46,385 nucleotides of DNA from Mangrovimonas sp. ST2L15. Its GTDB lineage: Bacteria; Bacteroidota; Bacteroidia; Flavobacteriales; Flavobacteriaceae. The stretch lies in the NCBI RefSeq assembly GCF_001280515.1, contig NZ_LBIQ01000029.1:1-46385 (forward strand), given 5' to 3'. The notes beneath the pieces are model-generated. The model worked only from the letters and a program-made list of their open reading frames with translations. It made no database searches and was not told the origin of the DNA. Below, piece by piece: positions 24,650 to 34,206 of this stretch (position 1 is its first letter; every line of letters starts with the position of its first letter). The position numbers were made by a program, and so were the translations under genes.

Positions 24650-26965
24650 CTACCCTATCACCTCCAACTTGGCAAACCGAAGCAGAAGCTTCTTAACACC
24701 GCCATTTTCAAAGTTGATTTCGGCTTTGGTATCGGCTCCGGCACCTTCAATACTCAACACTTCTCCTTTTCCAAAACGCATATGCTCTACAATATTTCCT
24801 TTGGTCAACTTCCCATCAAACAAATTGGGAGCTTCACCTCTTGAAGAAGCCTTTAAAGGCTTTAACTTTTTGGGTGGAATAAACTTAGGCGGCGCTTTTT
24901 CTTCCCGAAGCTTCTTGGGTTTCTTGAAACGAATGGTATTTGGTTCTGGGTCTCCAAAAATATCGGCATCCAACATGGGATTGAATCGTTGTTCTTGGAT
25001 AGGGGTTAAAATATCCAAATACTGGTCGTCTATCTCTTCAATAAATCGGCTGGGTTCGGCATCAATTAATTTTCCCCATCGGTAACGCGATAAGGTATAG
25101 GTAAGATACGCTTGCTTTTCGGCACGGGTCAAAGCCACATAAAATAAGCGCCTCTCTTCTTCCAACTCACTACGCGTATTCATGCTCATGGCACTCGGGA
25201 ACAAATCTTCCTCCATCCCTACGATATACACATAAGGGAATTCCAATCCTTTTGCCAAGTGAATGGTCATTAAAGCTACCCGGTCATCATCGCCTTTGTC
25301 ATTATCCAAATCGGATGCTAAGGCCACATCTTCCAAAAACTCGGTTAAGGAACCTGTAGCGTCTGCCAATTCTTTTTGTCCTTCAACAAAGTCCTTAATA
25401 CCATTCAAAAGCTCTTCGATATTTTCCATACGGGCTACCCCTTCTGGGGTACCGTCTTTATTGAATTCCCTAATCAAACCACTGGTCTTGGTCACATGTT
25501 CGGCCAATTCAAAAGCATTGACATTCTGGTTCATCACCTGAAAACTTTCAATCATGGTAACAAAGTCACGAAGTTTCCCTTTGGTTCCCGAATTGATTTG
25601 AATATCCACTTTATCCAAATTCTTCATAACCTCAAACATGGTGCGGTTATAACCATTGGCCACCACAACCAGTCGATCTATAGTGGTTTGTCCTATTCCC
25701 CTAGCAGGAAAGTTAATAACCCGCTTTAGGGCTTCCTCATCGGCCGGATTGATAATCAAGCGCAGATAAGACAGTACATCTTTAATTTCCTTTCTTTGGT
25801 AAAAAGACAAGCCTCCATAAATACGATAAGGAATGTCTCGTTTTCTTAAAGCATCCTCTATTGCCCTGGACTGAGCATTGGTGCGGTAAAGCACTGCGAA
25901 ATCACCATTAGGAAGCTGCTCCTGCATCTTATTTTCCAAAATGGAGCTGGCCACAAAACGTCCCTCATCCCCATCGGTCATCAAGCGATTGACCTTAATC
26001 TTGGCGCCTTCGTCATTGGCTGTCCATACCACCTTATCCAAGCGGCTTTGGTTTTTCTCGATAATGGAATTAGCTGCTTTTACAATATTCTGGGTAGAGC
26101 GGTAATTTTGTTCCAAACGATACACCTTGGCATCATCATAATCGCGCTGAAAATTGAGAATGTTATTGATATTGGCCCCCCTAAACGCATAAATACTTTG
26201 GGAATCATCACCTACCACACAGATGTTTTGGTAACGGTCTGCAAGTGCCCTAACAATCAAGTATTGACTGTGGTTGGTATCTTGGTACTCATCTACCAAT
26301 ATATATCTAAAGCGGTCTTGGTATTTGGCCAAAACCTCTGGAAATCGTGTTAAAAGTTCATTGGTTTTCAGCAATAAATCGTCAAAATCCATGGCCCCTG
26401 CCTTGAAACAGCGTTCTACATAATTTTTGTAAATATCACCCATGCGTGGTCTTCTGGCAGCCGCATCGGCCTCCATCAGTTCTGGGTTATTGAAATAGGC
26501 CCTAACCGTAATTAAACTGTTTTTAAATGAAGATATTCTGGAACGTATTTGCTTGTATTTATACACATCTTTATCAAGGTTCATTTCCTTGATAATGGAT
26601 GATATCAAGCGGTCTGAATCCTGGGTGTCATAAATGGTAAAATTACTGGGATACCCCAAACGGTCTGCCTCAATGCGCAGAATCTTTGCAAACACCGAGT
26701 GAAAAGTTCCCATCCATAGATTTTTAGCTTCGCTTTGCCCCACAATACTGGCGATACGTTCTTTCATCTCCCTTGCTGCCTTATTGGTAAAGGTAAGTGA
26801 CAAAATATTGAAGGGATCAATCCCTTGATTCATCAAATAAGCAATACGGAAGGTCAATACCCTCGTCTTACCAGAACCCGCTCCGGCAATAATCATCATG
26901 GGTCCCTCCTTTTGTATGGTTGGCTCTAATTGGGCTTCGTTAAGCTGACTTAAATACTTCTCCAA
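24650..26965 (-). CDS. uvrD: UvrD/PcrA superfamily 1A DNA helicase
   Basis: A 771-residue 3'-5' helicase used in repair and removal of RecA or stalled replication complexes. Motifs: Walker A AGAGSGKTRVLTFR (about 27-40), TFTNKAAREMKER, the DDLLLKT stretch, motif II VDEYQDTN, motif III VVGDDSQSIYAFRGA, motif IV RLEQNYRS, motif V TIHLAKGLEFPYV, motif VI YVALTRAEK. A C-terminal Tudor-like tail (GKGEVLSIEGAGADTKAEINF) fits PcrA/UvrD. It starts with TTG at 26965; the nearby ATG 11 nt upstream is out of frame and would read a short peptide. UvrD versus PcrA naming is arbitrary here. Confidence 0.95.
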   Translation of the reverse strand: MEKYLSQLNEAQLEPTIQKEGPMMIIAGAGSGKTRVLTFRIAYLMNQGIDPFNILSLTFTNKAAREMKERIASIVGQSEAKNLWMGTFHSVFAKILRIEADRLGYPSNFTIYDTQDSDRLISSIIKEMNLDKDVYKYKQIRSRISSFKNSLITVRAYFNNPELMEADAAARRPRMGDIYKNYVERCFKAGAMDFDDLLLKTNELLTRFPEVLAKYQDRFRYILVDEYQDTNHSQYLIVRALADRYQNICVVGDDSQSIYAFRGANINNILNFQRDYDDAKVYRLEQNYRSTQNIVKAANSIIEKNQSRLDKVVWTANDEGAKIKVNRLMTDGDEGRFVASSILENKMQEQLPNGDFAVLYRTNAQSRAIEDALRKRDIPYRIYGGLSFYQRKEIKDVLSYLRLIINPADEEALKRVINFPARGIGQTTIDRLVVVANGYNRTMFEVMKNLDKVDIQINSGTKGKLRDFVTMIESFQVMNQNVNAFELAEHVTKTSGLIREFNKDGTPEGVARMENIEELLNGIKDFVEGQKELADATGSLTEFLEDVALASDLDNDKGDDDRVALMTIHLAKGLEFPYVYIVGMEEDLFPSAMSMNTRSELEEERRLFYVALTRAEKQAYLTYTLSRYRWGKLIDAEPSRFIEEIDDQYLDILTPIQEQRFNPMLDADIFGDPEPNTIRFKKPKKLREEKAPPKFIPPKKLKPLKASSRGEAPNLFDGKLTKGNIVEHMRFGKGEVLSIEGAGADTKAEINFENGGVKKLLLRFAKLEVIG

Positions 26966-27061
26966 ATCTCTTTCATTTTAAAGGTTCAAAATAACCAAAG
27001 AAAGAGGTATAAGGAAAGGAATTTTATGATTAATTATAAACAATTGAAAGATGGGTATTAC

Positions 27062-28627
27062 CTATAATCTATCCAACACCATCACTTTCATTAATGCGGA
27101 TTCGATAGTTTTCCAAATGAAGTTAAAAACCGATTTGGTTTTATCGCGTTGCACCTGATCCTTTGAGGCTGTACGATAAGCCTTTCCGTCATGTTTGCTA
27201 TCATTCTTGACAAAAACATGAAGCACCCCAGACAGAAATTTATTTTTTTCCTTTCCGTCCTTTCTTAAGGCCACCACATCAAAATCGTCATACTTGATAC
27301 GAAGGTCTATATGGGAATAATCGTTATTGCCATTTATGGTAAACTGCGTATTCTTCAGCTCTCCATTTACTTTGATGTTCATATTAGGTTGAGTGAAGTG
27401 GTTTAATTGACTAGCATTTAAATGACCAATATCTGCTTGAAATTGGAACGCATTGGAAAGATTGTTAACATCAAAGGTCCATGTTACTTTCAAAGGCGTT
27501 TTTCCAAAAAACTTAGCATCCACATTCACGGAGGTCATTTCTGGAGATTTATAGGTGTTTCCAAGCTTTTTAATGGTGGCATAGATTTCACTATAGGAAA
27601 CGGTTCCTCCTTTGTTCTCTGCTTTTACTTTTTCAGTATAACTAATATTGGCATTCTTTACCAAAACTTCTTCCAGATTCAATTGAAACTTAAAATTCCT
27701 AATAACTTCACTATATAACTTTTTAATTTTTAGGTTATCCGCCAACAATTTATTTCGGTAAACCTTTAGATCAGCATCCATTATGCTAACTTGTGGAGAA
27801 TTAAAGTAGAACACCTCGTCTTTATTAAAACCAAACTTAGGCGCATCCACAGAAATGGAATCACATACCAGATTGTAATGATCCCGTTCCTTGGAAATCA
27901 TCTTGTTCATGGTTTCTCTATCATATTTGGTATAAAGCGCTAGGTTTTCAAAACGTATTTCATCTGACTCAAAAGCTCCTTTTTCAACCTCAATATTTTC
28001 AAAATCGTTCAGTCGAAAGTAAAGATCCTTAAAACTCAAACCGTAGCTTCCCACTTTAACTGGAATCTTTTCTTTAATGGAGGCATCATCCATGACTACT
28101 TCATTAAAATTCATTTGAAATTTATCAACTTGAAGCAACAAAGAGTCATTTTCCCTATTCAATACATTGATAAAACAATCTGTAACTTTAATTTTCTCTA
28201 AAGAAACGAGCTGTTTTAAATTATTTATTCCGTTAGATTTTAAAGAATCATTAGGGATTTTGGTATCGTGAAAATAGGTGATTCTTGGTTTATCAAGATG
28301 AATATCCTGCACCAAGACATCATTCTTGGTTAAATATTTCATAAAGCCAATTCCATCCAAAAACAAGGATTTCATCTCAAGTTTTGCCCGCACCTCTCCA
28401 GTATGCTTTCCTGTATAACTACATACGATTTCTCCTAGTTGAAGTGTGCCATTCCATAAGCTCAAATCAAAATTTTGATACTCAAGTTGTACCGTTTCTG
28501 GCAGAGAGGTTTTTAATACACCTTCAATCCTTTCTGCTACATAATTTTGAAGGATAAAATATCCGGGGATAGTTAAGAGAATTAAAACCCCTAGGGATAT
28601 TAATACGATTTTCAAGGCTTTGGTCAT
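27062..28627 (-). CDS. AsmA/DUF748-like inner-membrane-anchored envelope protein
   Basis: A 521-residue protein with one N-terminal transmembrane helix (about 5-26: LKIVLISLGVLILLTIPGYFIL) and a long periplasmic part made of repeated beta-rich units (LFLDGIGFMKYLTKNDVLVQDIHLDKP, then VKNANISYTEKV), characteristic of AsmA-like or DUF748 proteins. Such proteins are thought to form a bridge for lipids or to support outer-membrane assembly. The C-terminus (about 470-521) is polar and helical. It is divergent from the FMN oxidoreductase gene, with starts about 60 nt apart and overlapping promoter space. Confidence 0.75.
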   Translation of the reverse strand: MTKALKIVLISLGVLILLTIPGYFILQNYVAERIEGVLKTSLPETVQLEYQNFDLSLWNGTLQLGEIVCSYTGKHTGEVRAKLEMKSLFLDGIGFMKYLTKNDVLVQDIHLDKPRITYFHDTKIPNDSLKSNGINNLKQLVSLEKIKVTDCFINVLNRENDSLLLQVDKFQMNFNEVVMDDASIKEKIPVKVGSYGLSFKDLYFRLNDFENIEVEKGAFESDEIRFENLALYTKYDRETMNKMISKERDHYNLVCDSISVDAPKFGFNKDEVFYFNSPQVSIMDADLKVYRNKLLADNLKIKKLYSEVIRNFKFQLNLEEVLVKNANISYTEKVKAENKGGTVSYSEIYATIKKLGNTYKSPEMTSVNVDAKFFGKTPLKVTWTFDVNNLSNAFQFQADIGHLNASQLNHFTQPNMNIKVNGELKNTQFTINGNNDYSHIDLRIKYDDFDVVALRKDGKEKNKFLSGVLHVFVKNDSKHDGKAYRTASKDQVQRDKTKSVFNFIWKTIESALMKVMVLDRL

Positions 28628-28664
28628 TTCATAAAGATATACTTTTAGAACGATTATTTTTGGA

Positions 28665-28672
28665 TACCTTTA
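28665..28672 (+). promoter_or_regulatory. Probable -7 element TACCTTTA of the FMN oxidoreductase gene
   Basis: One base off TAnnTTTG. It places the transcription start near 28678 and the coding start at ATG 28690, excluding the in-frame TTG at 28660. Confidence 0.45.
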
Positions 28673-28689
28673 CAAAAAAACCTTACAAA

Positions 28690-30249
28690 ATGAGCGCTTT
28701 TATGGAATTTCTAGGCAACATTAGTTGGTGGGGATGGATTCTGATTATTCTAGCCTTGGTGGCTATCAGAGATGTTTTTATTCAAAAACGACATACCATC
28801 AGTCACAATTTCCCTATTGTGGGACATTTAAGATATTGGTTAGAGAGCATTGGACCTGAGTTAAGGCAATATTTGGTTGCCAACAACAGGGAGGAACTTC
28901 CATTCAATCGTATTGAAAGAAGTTGGATATATGCCTCAGCCAAAAAAGAAAACAACTATGAAGGCTTTGGAACCGACCGGGATATTTATGCACACCAACA
29001 TGTGTTTATAAACAATGCCATGATGCCTTTTAAAATAGAAGGGGATCACCCCAACGTAAAGGACCACACCTTTCTTCCTTGCGCAAAAGTCATAGGCTTA
29101 CATCACAAACGAAAAAAACCATTCAGGCCAGCCTCAGTTATTAATGTTTCTGCCATGAGTTTTGGTTCGCTATCAGCCAAAGCGGTAGAGTCGCTCAATA
29201 AAGGTGTTAAAATTGCCGGAGCTTATCACAATACAGGTGAGGGAGGCTTATCGCCCTATCACAAACATGGAGGTGATGTCATTTTTCATTTTGGAACAGG
29301 CTATTTTGGAGTCCGGGATAAAAACGGACAGTTTTCCATGAAAAAATTGGTCAAATTGGTTGAGGAAAATCCTTTTATCAAAGCCATTGAAATTAAGTTA
29401 TCTCAAGGGGCCAAACCTGGCAAAGGTGGTGTTTTACCTGCTAAGAAAATCACCAAGGAAATTGCTGATATTCGACATGTAGAAATGGGAAAAGATGTTT
29501 TATCACCACCCAGTCATTCAGCCTTTTCAAATGTGCAAGAAATGGTTGATCTTATCGAGGCAATAGCAGAGAACACGGGTTTGCCTGTTGGAATAAAAGC
29601 TGCCATAGGTAAATTGGACCAATGGGAAGAACTAGCAAACATCATGAAAAACACCAATAAAGGTCCTGATTTTATCACCGTGGATGGTGGTGAAGGTGGC
29701 ACTGGTGCAGCTCCTCCAAGTTTTGCAGACCATGTTTCACTACCTTGGGTTTATGGTTTTAGTGATTTGTACAAATTGTTTCAGCAACATGATTTGACTG
29801 AACGAATCGTTTTTATAGGAAGTGGCAAACTTGGTTTTCCTGCGAAAGCAGCTATGGCTTTTGCCATGGGGGTTGATTGTATCAATGTAGCGCGGGAAGC
29901 CATGATGAGCATAGGATGCATTCAAGCACAAGTATGCCATACTAACCGCTGCCCAAGTGGTGTAGCAACACAAAACAAGTGGCTACAAAAAGGTATCAAC
30001 ATCCCTTTAAAATCGGAAAGATTGGCTCAATACTTTAAGACTTTTAGAAAAGAATTCTTGGAAATCACTCATGCTGCAGGTTATGAACATCCATGTCAAT
30101 TACAAATGAGCGATGTAGATGTCAATGTAGATGACCAGTACCTTTCCAAGGAATTGGATAAAACCTACCACTACCAAAAAACACCCGTCCCATTCAGTAA
30201 TATGGCCTCCCTTCAGGATTGCCCTTATTTAGGGGGAATTTCAAAATAA
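28690..30249 (+). CDS. FMN-binding glutamate-synthase-type oxidoreductase
   Basis: A 519-residue protein matching the central FMN domain of the glutamate synthase large subunit, without amidotransferase domains. An N-terminal hydrophobic helix (about 12-24, WWGWILIILALVAI) anchors it to the membrane. Core motifs: SAMSFGSLSAKAVESL, NTGEGG, SQGAKPGKGG, DGGEGGTGAAP and a cluster of three Cys, C410, C416, C421, in the pattern that binds a 3Fe-4S cluster. Such stand-alone proteins are often annotated as FMN-binding glutamate synthase family; the true substrate is unproven. The start at 28690 agrees with the promoter. Confidence 0.9.
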   Translation: MSAFMEFLGNISWWGWILIILALVAIRDVFIQKRHTISHNFPIVGHLRYWLESIGPELRQYLVANNREELPFNRIERSWIYASAKKENNYEGFGTDRDIYAHQHVFINNAMMPFKIEGDHPNVKDHTFLPCAKVIGLHHKRKKPFRPASVINVSAMSFGSLSAKAVESLNKGVKIAGAYHNTGEGGLSPYHKHGGDVIFHFGTGYFGVRDKNGQFSMKKLVKLVEENPFIKAIEIKLSQGAKPGKGGVLPAKKITKEIADIRHVEMGKDVLSPPSHSAFSNVQEMVDLIEAIAENTGLPVGIKAAIGKLDQWEELANIMKNTNKGPDFITVDGGEGGTGAAPPSFADHVSLPWVYGFSDLYKLFQQHDLTERIVFIGSGKLGFPAKAAMAFAMGVDCINVAREAMMSIGCIQAQVCHTNRCPSGVATQNKWLQKGINIPLKSERLAQYFKTFRKEFLEITHAAGYEHPCQLQMSDVDVNVDDQYLSKELDKTYHYQKTPVPFSNMASLQDCPYLGGISK

Positions 30250-30260
30250 GTAAAAATAAA

Positions 30261-30293
30261 AGCCCTATTATTAAACAAATAAATAGGGCCTTT
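30261..30293 (+). terminator. Probable terminator after the FMN oxidoreductase gene
   Basis: GCCCTATT pairs with AATAGGGC across a 12-nt loop. The T run on the plus strand is short (CTTT), so it is only moderate. Confidence 0.5.
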
Positions 30294-30690
30294 AAACAAC
30301 AACTTATGAAAAAGAATCAAAAAACTCTTTTGAATTTGCTATTAATGATTTGGGAATAGAGGTTTATTTTTTGATAAGACACTGAAACTGCTTGGAGCAT
30401 AACTTTTACTTGGGGAGATAAAGGTTATACTCTTTCGCAGAATCATGTTTAAGTTGGTTAGTTTATTCATTAGACTTGGGGTTCTAATTAAGTTCATTCG
30501 ATTTGGGATTACTAATATAGATAAAAATATCTATAAAAAGCATATTTTTTCGACGAAATGCATTTTATATTTTTATTTAACTGATATTCAACAGTTTAAA
30601 ATCAGTCAATTTTAACCTACAATAATGCAAACCTAGATGAAAAACCCACATATATTTCTTAAAATTCTTTTAGACTTTATGAAAACAACT
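30294..30690. other. Gene-free stretch with one clear hairpin
   Basis: About 400 bp without a credible gene; the longest ATG frame I see is 17 codons (30306). A 10-bp stem ATAACTTTTA / TAAAGGTTAT (30399-30428) with a CTTGGGGAGA loop and no T run stands out. TTGGG occurs four times (near 30346, 30412, 30477, 30502). It could be the long leader or regulatory region of the next gene or a decayed gene; no known riboswitch pattern is evident. Confidence 0.4.
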
Positions 30691-30698
30691 TAAGTTTG
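30691..30698 (+). promoter_or_regulatory. -7 element TAAGTTTG
   Basis: An exact TAnnTTTG match. Expected transcription start near 30704, which fixes the coding start at ATG 30726 instead of the in-frame earlier start at 30696 inside this box. Confidence 0.6.
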
Positions 30699-30725
30699 CG
30701 GGTAAAACAACTTATTGGTTCAATT

Positions 30726-31247
30726 ATGAATTTTTCTGATATATCTGACGTCCTTCTTTATATGGTTCCGGCATTGATTATCGCGATGATTGCTTATTAT
30801 TTCTTTAGTCAAAACTTCAAAATGGAAACCGCTAGATTACATTACCTATTGAATAAAGACAATAACAAGCATAGTTTACCCATGAGGCTTCAAGCTTATG
30901 AGCGTATGACCTTGTTTTTAGAACGCATAAAACCATCTAAGTTGCTAATTAGAGTTATTCCCTCTTCTTCAAAAAAGAATGACTATGAGGAATTACTTAT
31001 AGCCAATATCGAGCAGGAGTTTGAACATAACTTAGCACAACAAATCTATATTTCATCGGAATGCTGGACCATAATTACGACAGCAAAGAACGCAACGATT
31101 CAGCTAATCAGAAAAGCGAACCTTCCTGAAAGCACTGATTCTGCTAACAAACTAAGAGAGGTTGTATTGAAAGAGATGATGGAGAAACAGTCTCCTAGTG
31201 ATGCTGCTTTAGCTTTTATCAAGCAAGAGGTAAACGAGCTGTGGTAA
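30726..31247 (+). CDS. Single-pass membrane protein of unknown function (173 aa)
   Basis: Begins MNFSDISDVLLYMVPALIIAMIAYYF, one N-terminal transmembrane helix (about 10-28), followed by a helical cytosolic domain (LHYLLNKDNNKHSLPMRLQAYERMTLFLERIKPSKLLIR ... QEFEHNLAQQIYISSECWTIITTAKN). The ending ALAFIKQEVNELW is the kind of conserved tail seen in a Bacteroidota-specific DUF family. No catalytic motif is visible. The start is set by the promoter. It is convergent with the patatin gene: only 5 nt separate the two stops. Confidence 0.8.
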   Translation: MNFSDISDVLLYMVPALIIAMIAYYFFSQNFKMETARLHYLLNKDNNKHSLPMRLQAYERMTLFLERIKPSKLLIRVIPSSSKKNDYEELLIANIEQEFEHNLAQQIYISSECWTIITTAKNATIQLIRKANLPESTDSANKLREVVLKEMMEKQSPSDAALAFIKQEVNELW

Positions 31248-31252
31248 TAACT

Positions 31253-32161
31253 TTATAGATCTATATCTCTTGAGGCTTTTTCCTCATGTTTTTCCTTGGC
31301 ATGGTCATAACCTTGTTGCCACCATTTTCTCATGAGCCTTTTACTAAAAATCAAAGAGTTTTCGGTAAGTTCGGTTGGAGTATAATAAAGATTTAAGGTT
31401 ACTCCCCTATTTTTTGCAGCTAACTTTCCTATTAAAATATCATGTTTTTCCAGTTGATCCATAACATGCCCAAACAAACTCAGCATTAGCGAAAAGGGAT
31501 TTTTCCCCAAAACTTTTTGACCTTCCAGATTTTCAGATTTTAAGATGATGGCGTCCACCTCAGTAGCTCCTCGCTGAATAGCCTCCCTAATCGGAACCAC
31601 ACACCCCAAACCACCATCAGCATACTCATAGCCATCTACTTTTACCAACGACATAAAAGGCACATAATTACATGAGATCCAAATCCATTGGCAAAACTCC
31701 TCATAGGTACATTCCTTAATAGACTTGTATTCAGTCGTATTTGTTGAAAGATTAACAACAGTAACCACTAAATCTTCTTTGGTATTTAGTATTTGATTGT
31801 ACTCCTCTTCAGTAAAATTTCGCTTGATAGCCTTTTTGAGGGCTTTACTCTCTCCAAACGTGCGTTTTTGCCTGATAAATTGCCACAATGAGTTGACAAA
31901 ATCGATAGAGACATATTCCCTATCTCCTTTCTTTCTTTGTACAAATGGGCTGACACTAAAAATATCCTGCTGCTGTACACTAGTAAACATCTCATGAAGC
32001 TTGGTGATTTTATTGACTGCCAAATGCGGAATCAACAGACTTCCCGTAGACGTTCCTAAATACATATCGTATTGCCTTCCTCTCTCCTCAATAAGGTATT
32101 GGGCGACACCACCCGCAAAAGCACCTTTACTTCCGCCTCCTGAAATTACTAGGGCTCTCAT
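31253..32161 (-). CDS. Patatin-like phospholipase
   Basis: A 302-residue serine hydrolase of the patatin family, acting on phospholipid or neutral-lipid acyl esters. The oxyanion-hole motif GGGSKG is at residues 8-13, the nucleophile motif GTSTG gives Ser38, and the catalytic Asp182 lies in ADGG. There is no signal peptide, so it is cytoplasmic or membrane-peripheral. Its ATG overlaps the TAA stop of the M1 peptidase gene by one base (TAATG), so the two are translationally coupled on the minus strand. Confidence 0.92.
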   Translation of the reverse strand: MRALVISGGGSKGAFAGGVAQYLIEERGRQYDMYLGTSTGSLLIPHLAVNKITKLHEMFTSVQQQDIFSVSPFVQRKKGDREYVSIDFVNSLWQFIRQKRTFGESKALKKAIKRNFTEEEYNQILNTKEDLVVTVVNLSTNTTEYKSIKECTYEEFCQWIWISCNYVPFMSLVKVDGYEYADGGLGCVVPIREAIQRGATEVDAIILKSENLEGQKVLGKNPFSLMLSLFGHVMDQLEKHDILIGKLAAKNRGVTLNLYYTPTELTENSLIFSKRLMRKWWQQGYDHAKEKHEEKASRDIDL

Positions 32162-34125
32162 TAATTTTGAACAGGTTTTAAACGTTCCAACATTTCTTTA
32201 GCAAACTTAGACATTCTCCAATTATGGTGTTTTGTAGCTTGTTTTAAATTGTCCTGGCATATATCATTACATCCTTTTAAGGCGTCTAAGTATTGAAAAG
32301 CTCCCAAGCGCACCTCAAAACCAAAACGCGGACTGGTATAGTCTAACAATTCATAATAATACGTCTCATTATTTTCAGGTTCAAAATTTGGTGAAGAAAG
32401 CGCTAAAGCCAGCCATAGCAACCTGATGTTTTTATCAGGAAACCCAACAAGGTCTTTAGTTTGCTTAAAATAAGTAGCTCGGTCTTCTGGAAAATTAATC
32501 CATAAATGATATAAAGCCGCCTCAATTGTTTTATAAGAGGGATCATTCAATAATGACTCATAGGACTCCTTCAGATTTTGAGGAATCTTACTCACGCTCT
32601 CTGCAATAGCCTGACGCACCTCCCAACCAGAATTAAACAAATCTACAGTCACTTTATCTGGAACCTGAGCTATCACCTTACTTTTAGTCCAATCAGAAAC
32701 ACCTGAATTCAAATAATAAGCGCATTTTCCGCTGTTCATTTCGCAATCGGCCATTTCGTACTCTTGGATGTAGGCAGATTTCATTAATAATTCATAGGCT
32801 TGTTCTTGAGGGAATTTCACATTCTCAATCCAAAGCAATTGGAAACCATGAAGGTTCAAACCACTTGCTTGCTCCACTTCAGAAATAAAATCGTTTGTTT
32901 CAACCAAACTATAGGCGTGTTTATTCAGATAATTTCTAACCGCCTTTTCAAAAGCTTCATCTCCTACCTTATCCTTAAGCGCATGCAGAACCCAAGCTCC
33001 ATGCTTATAAAAGGTCAAACTACTTGACTTAGGATTTAAAAGAGAGGTTCCTTGACCAGCCCGCTCCTGCTGCATGAGTTCTTGATAATATTCATATAAG
33101 CGTTGAAAATAGTAATTCTCGCCAAACACCTCTCTTTCTGCTAGTAACGCATAATAGGTAGCAAAACCTTCCTGCAACCAATGGTGATCCCCATTTTTGG
33201 CAGTCACATAGTCTCCAAACCATTGGTGCGCCAATTCATGGGCGTTTACGTTGACATAATTCTTATCAACAAAAGAGATGGAATCAATCACAAAAGAATC
33301 TGCAAAAATGGTGGTACTGGTATTTTCCATACCTGCATAAAGAAAATCATGCACCGGTACCTGCTTGTAGTTTTGCCATGGATAAGCAACGCCTATTTCT
33401 GATTCCAAAAAATCAAACATAGTCTTTGAAAAGCGATAAGTAGGTTCTACACGCATGGAATCTTTTGGGTAATAGTACATTTCTATTGGCTTACCAGATT
33501 TGGATATCTCTTCCTTTTTATCATAGTCTCCAATAGCTAAAGCCACCAAATAACTACTCATGGGACGCTCCATATCATAGGTCCAAGTGATTTTGCCATT
33601 CTTTTCATTTTTATTTACCAATTTACCATTAGCTACTACTTCATAGGCTTTATCAAAGGTAACTTGTAAATCAAATTCTATTTTGTCATTGGTATCGTCT
33701 AAACTGGGCAACCAATGACTGGTATATTTTCCCTGGCCTTGGGTCCAAATTTGATTGGGCGCCTCATTATCCCAACCCACAAAATACAGGGCTTTTTTAG
33801 GTGATACTTGATATGTAAAACTCAATTGATATTTCTTGTTTGGAACCAACCTCTCCAAAAGCCAAAATTTATCACCATCATTATCCCATTTTGCGGTTGA
33901 TTTATTCAACTTCACATTTTTAAAAATCATTCCAACGGCATCCAAATAAATCGAGTCAACTGGCTTTAAAATTTCAAATTCGTATGTAAGATTCCCCATA
34001 ACCAGTTTTTCAGAGGTATTAAAGCTTAAGTCTACCATAGCGCTTTTAAAGTCCACATTATCTGATTGTTGTGAATAAATAAAAAGACTAAAAAGCCCAA
34101 AGAAAAGGTTAAGATATGGTTTCAT
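32161..34125 (-). CDS. M1 family metalloaminopeptidase, exported
   Basis: A 654-residue zinc aminopeptidase with signal peptide (MKPYLNLFFGLFSLFIYSQ). The zinc site is complete: H296-E-L-A-H300 with E319 in WLQEGFATYY, and the GAMEN-like exopeptidase motif reads AGMENTSTTIF. After the catalytic domain a helical repeat region (about 480-650: AEMLERLKP end) resembles the C-terminal HEAT-like domain of M1 enzymes. It contrasts with the inactive M1-like protein at 4280-7135. Probably periplasmic or surface peptide degradation. It is co-translated with the patatin gene. Confidence 0.94.
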   Translation of the reverse strand: MKPYLNLFFGLFSLFIYSQQSDNVDFKSAMVDLSFNTSEKLVMGNLTYEFEILKPVDSIYLDAVGMIFKNVKLNKSTAKWDNDGDKFWLLERLVPNKKYQLSFTYQVSPKKALYFVGWDNEAPNQIWTQGQGKYTSHWLPSLDDTNDKIEFDLQVTFDKAYEVVANGKLVNKNEKNGKITWTYDMERPMSSYLVALAIGDYDKKEEISKSGKPIEMYYYPKDSMRVEPTYRFSKTMFDFLESEIGVAYPWQNYKQVPVHDFLYAGMENTSTTIFADSFVIDSISFVDKNYVNVNAHELAHQWFGDYVTAKNGDHHWLQEGFATYYALLAEREVFGENYYFQRLYEYYQELMQQERAGQGTSLLNPKSSSLTFYKHGAWVLHALKDKVGDEAFEKAVRNYLNKHAYSLVETNDFISEVEQASGLNLHGFQLLWIENVKFPQEQAYELLMKSAYIQEYEMADCEMNSGKCAYYLNSGVSDWTKSKVIAQVPDKVTVDLFNSGWEVRQAIAESVSKIPQNLKESYESLLNDPSYKTIEAALYHLWINFPEDRATYFKQTKDLVGFPDKNIRLLWLALALSSPNFEPENNETYYYELLDYTSPRFGFEVRLGAFQYLDALKGCNDICQDNLKQATKHHNWRMSKFAKEMLERLKPVQN

Positions 34126-34188
34126 AACTTGAAGATAGTAAACCTAAAGTCATTTCCGCAAATTTTAAAGCTTTTAACTTTCACTTAA

Positions 34189-34196
34189 TACATTTA
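34189..34196 (+). promoter_or_regulatory. Possible -7 element TACATTTA of recG
   Basis: One base off TAnnTTTG, about 10 nt before ATG 34207. Confidence 0.35.
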
Positions 34197-34206
34197 TCTT
34201 CGTCTC

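Noticed and set aside
24669-25085. 138-codon plus-strand frame
   Set aside because: Antisense shadow of the uvrD/pcrA C-terminal coding region with serine-rich, non-family translation.
26048-26353. 101-codon plus-strand frame within the helicase gene
   Set aside because: Antisense shadow covering helicase motifs II-IV on the other strand.
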